From assembly GCA_030123645.1 (NCBI GenBank), contig JASJYE010000003.1, forward strand, positions 1 through 25,691: DNA of 25,691 nt, in the 5' to 3' direction. Position numbers and translations under genes: made by a program. Shown piece by piece: positions 25,260 through 25,691 of the stretch; the first letter of the stretch is position 1, and each line of letters starts with the position of its first letter. This stretch comes from Candidatus Hydrogenedentota bacterium (GTDB lineage: Bacteria > Hydrogenedentota > Hydrogenedentia > Hydrogenedentales > GCA-2746185). The notes beneath the pieces are model-generated. The model did not search any database, was not told the origin of the DNA, and saw nothing but the letters and a program-made list of their open reading frames with translations.

Positions 25260-25691
25260 TGATCTTGCCTTACTACCGATTAGGTTGATCCAATGTATGC
25301 GCGAGCACCTTAGGTTCTTAGCGGCCCGTTTGCTGCTACTGCGACGCCGGCGTTGCGCGCGCTCGCCATCGCCTGCCATGCCTGCGCCTACGCGCCTTGC
25401 CGGACTCGTGCCGGAACGTCCGGCCTCGCCGGAACCACCGGTCTGGTATAGCAGCGCGCAAAACGTACCATCTAGACTTAAAGCGCTCTAAACGGAGGAC
25501 GAGCAAGAGCATACTATCGCTTAAAATGATTGAAAAAGTCCAGACACTTTTCTCGTTTGGAGCGTGAACTGGCTTTAGTATGGAAAACGGTTTGGCAATT
25601 GTCGCTTGGAGCATTCGCGGGGAAGAGATCGGTGGAAAGAGGTATTTCAGGCGTACAATCGTCCCGCCTCGACGAGGTGCGAGGTGATCGT
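25260..25691. other. Right-end region without a supported gene
   Basis: GC-rich inverted motifs fill 25400-25449, including GCCGGA-ACG-TCCGGC and the segment shared with 14123-14143. To the right the sequence is AT-richer. The last bases (GAGGTGCGAGGTGATCGT) look like a ribosome site for a plus-strand gene beginning just beyond the window, which cannot be confirmed. Confidence 0.4.

Noticed and set aside
1..25691. CRISPR array or tRNA/rRNA genes
   Set aside because: No regularly spaced direct repeats and no complete tRNA or rRNA sequence were recognised by eye on either strand.

Overview
The window holds about 16 kb of tightly packed genes, all on the minus strand, that encode a respiratory chain segment. 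It is followed by a looser region of unrelated genes. The first (highest-coordinate) block of the operon is a complete Alternative Complex III (ACIII) gene set: actC, actD, actF, actA, actB and actE, from 16252 down to 8420. A 39-codon gene comes next. It is followed by a CydA-like (cytochrome bd superfamily) membrane subunit with no CydB partner, then three c-type cytochromes joined to it by 4-bp ATGA stop/start overlaps. The third cytochrome carries an ethylbenzene-dehydrogenase-type haem-binding domain. The operon ends with two proteins carrying PCP_red domains (the small domain known from the C-terminus of the protochlorophyllide reductase B subunit). One of them is a tandem universal-stress-protein / zinc-ribbon / triple-PCP_red fusion that runs off the left edge of the window.

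The simplest reading is a quinol-oxidising ACIII that passes electrons through soluble and membrane-bound cytochromes c to a bd-like terminal oxidase lacking the classical quinol loop. The two PCP_red proteins would be accessory or regulatory. This functional reading is inference; the individual family assignments are firmer.

Right of the operon lie a 717-bp non-coding stretch with mobile-element-like ends and a strong palindrome, a MauG/CCP-like monohaem cytochrome (16970-17800), a PQQ-dependent dehydrogenase of the glucose dehydrogenase type (18331-20301), a small beta-rich hypothetical (20636-21106), a frameshifted DUF3237 remnant, a dienoyl-CoA-isomerase-type crotonase on the plus strand (21700-22521), and an ABC-2 type transporter pair (permease 22587-24302, ATPase 24354-25259).

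A 20-nt match to the 3' end of tmRNA genes at 18235-18254 looks like an integration scar. Two related short palindromic elements are inserted in frame in the signal-peptide regions of two cytochrome genes of the operon (4628-4714 and 8956-9021), both beginning at codon 9. A third, different repeat type occurs at 14123-14213 and partly at 25429-25449.

The organism is a Gram-negative-type bacterium of fairly high GC with periplasmic c-type cytochromes. ACIII, PQQ dehydrogenases and dispersed GC-rich palindromes would fit uncultured Planctomycetota or Hydrogenedentota-like lineages, but the sequence alone does not settle this.
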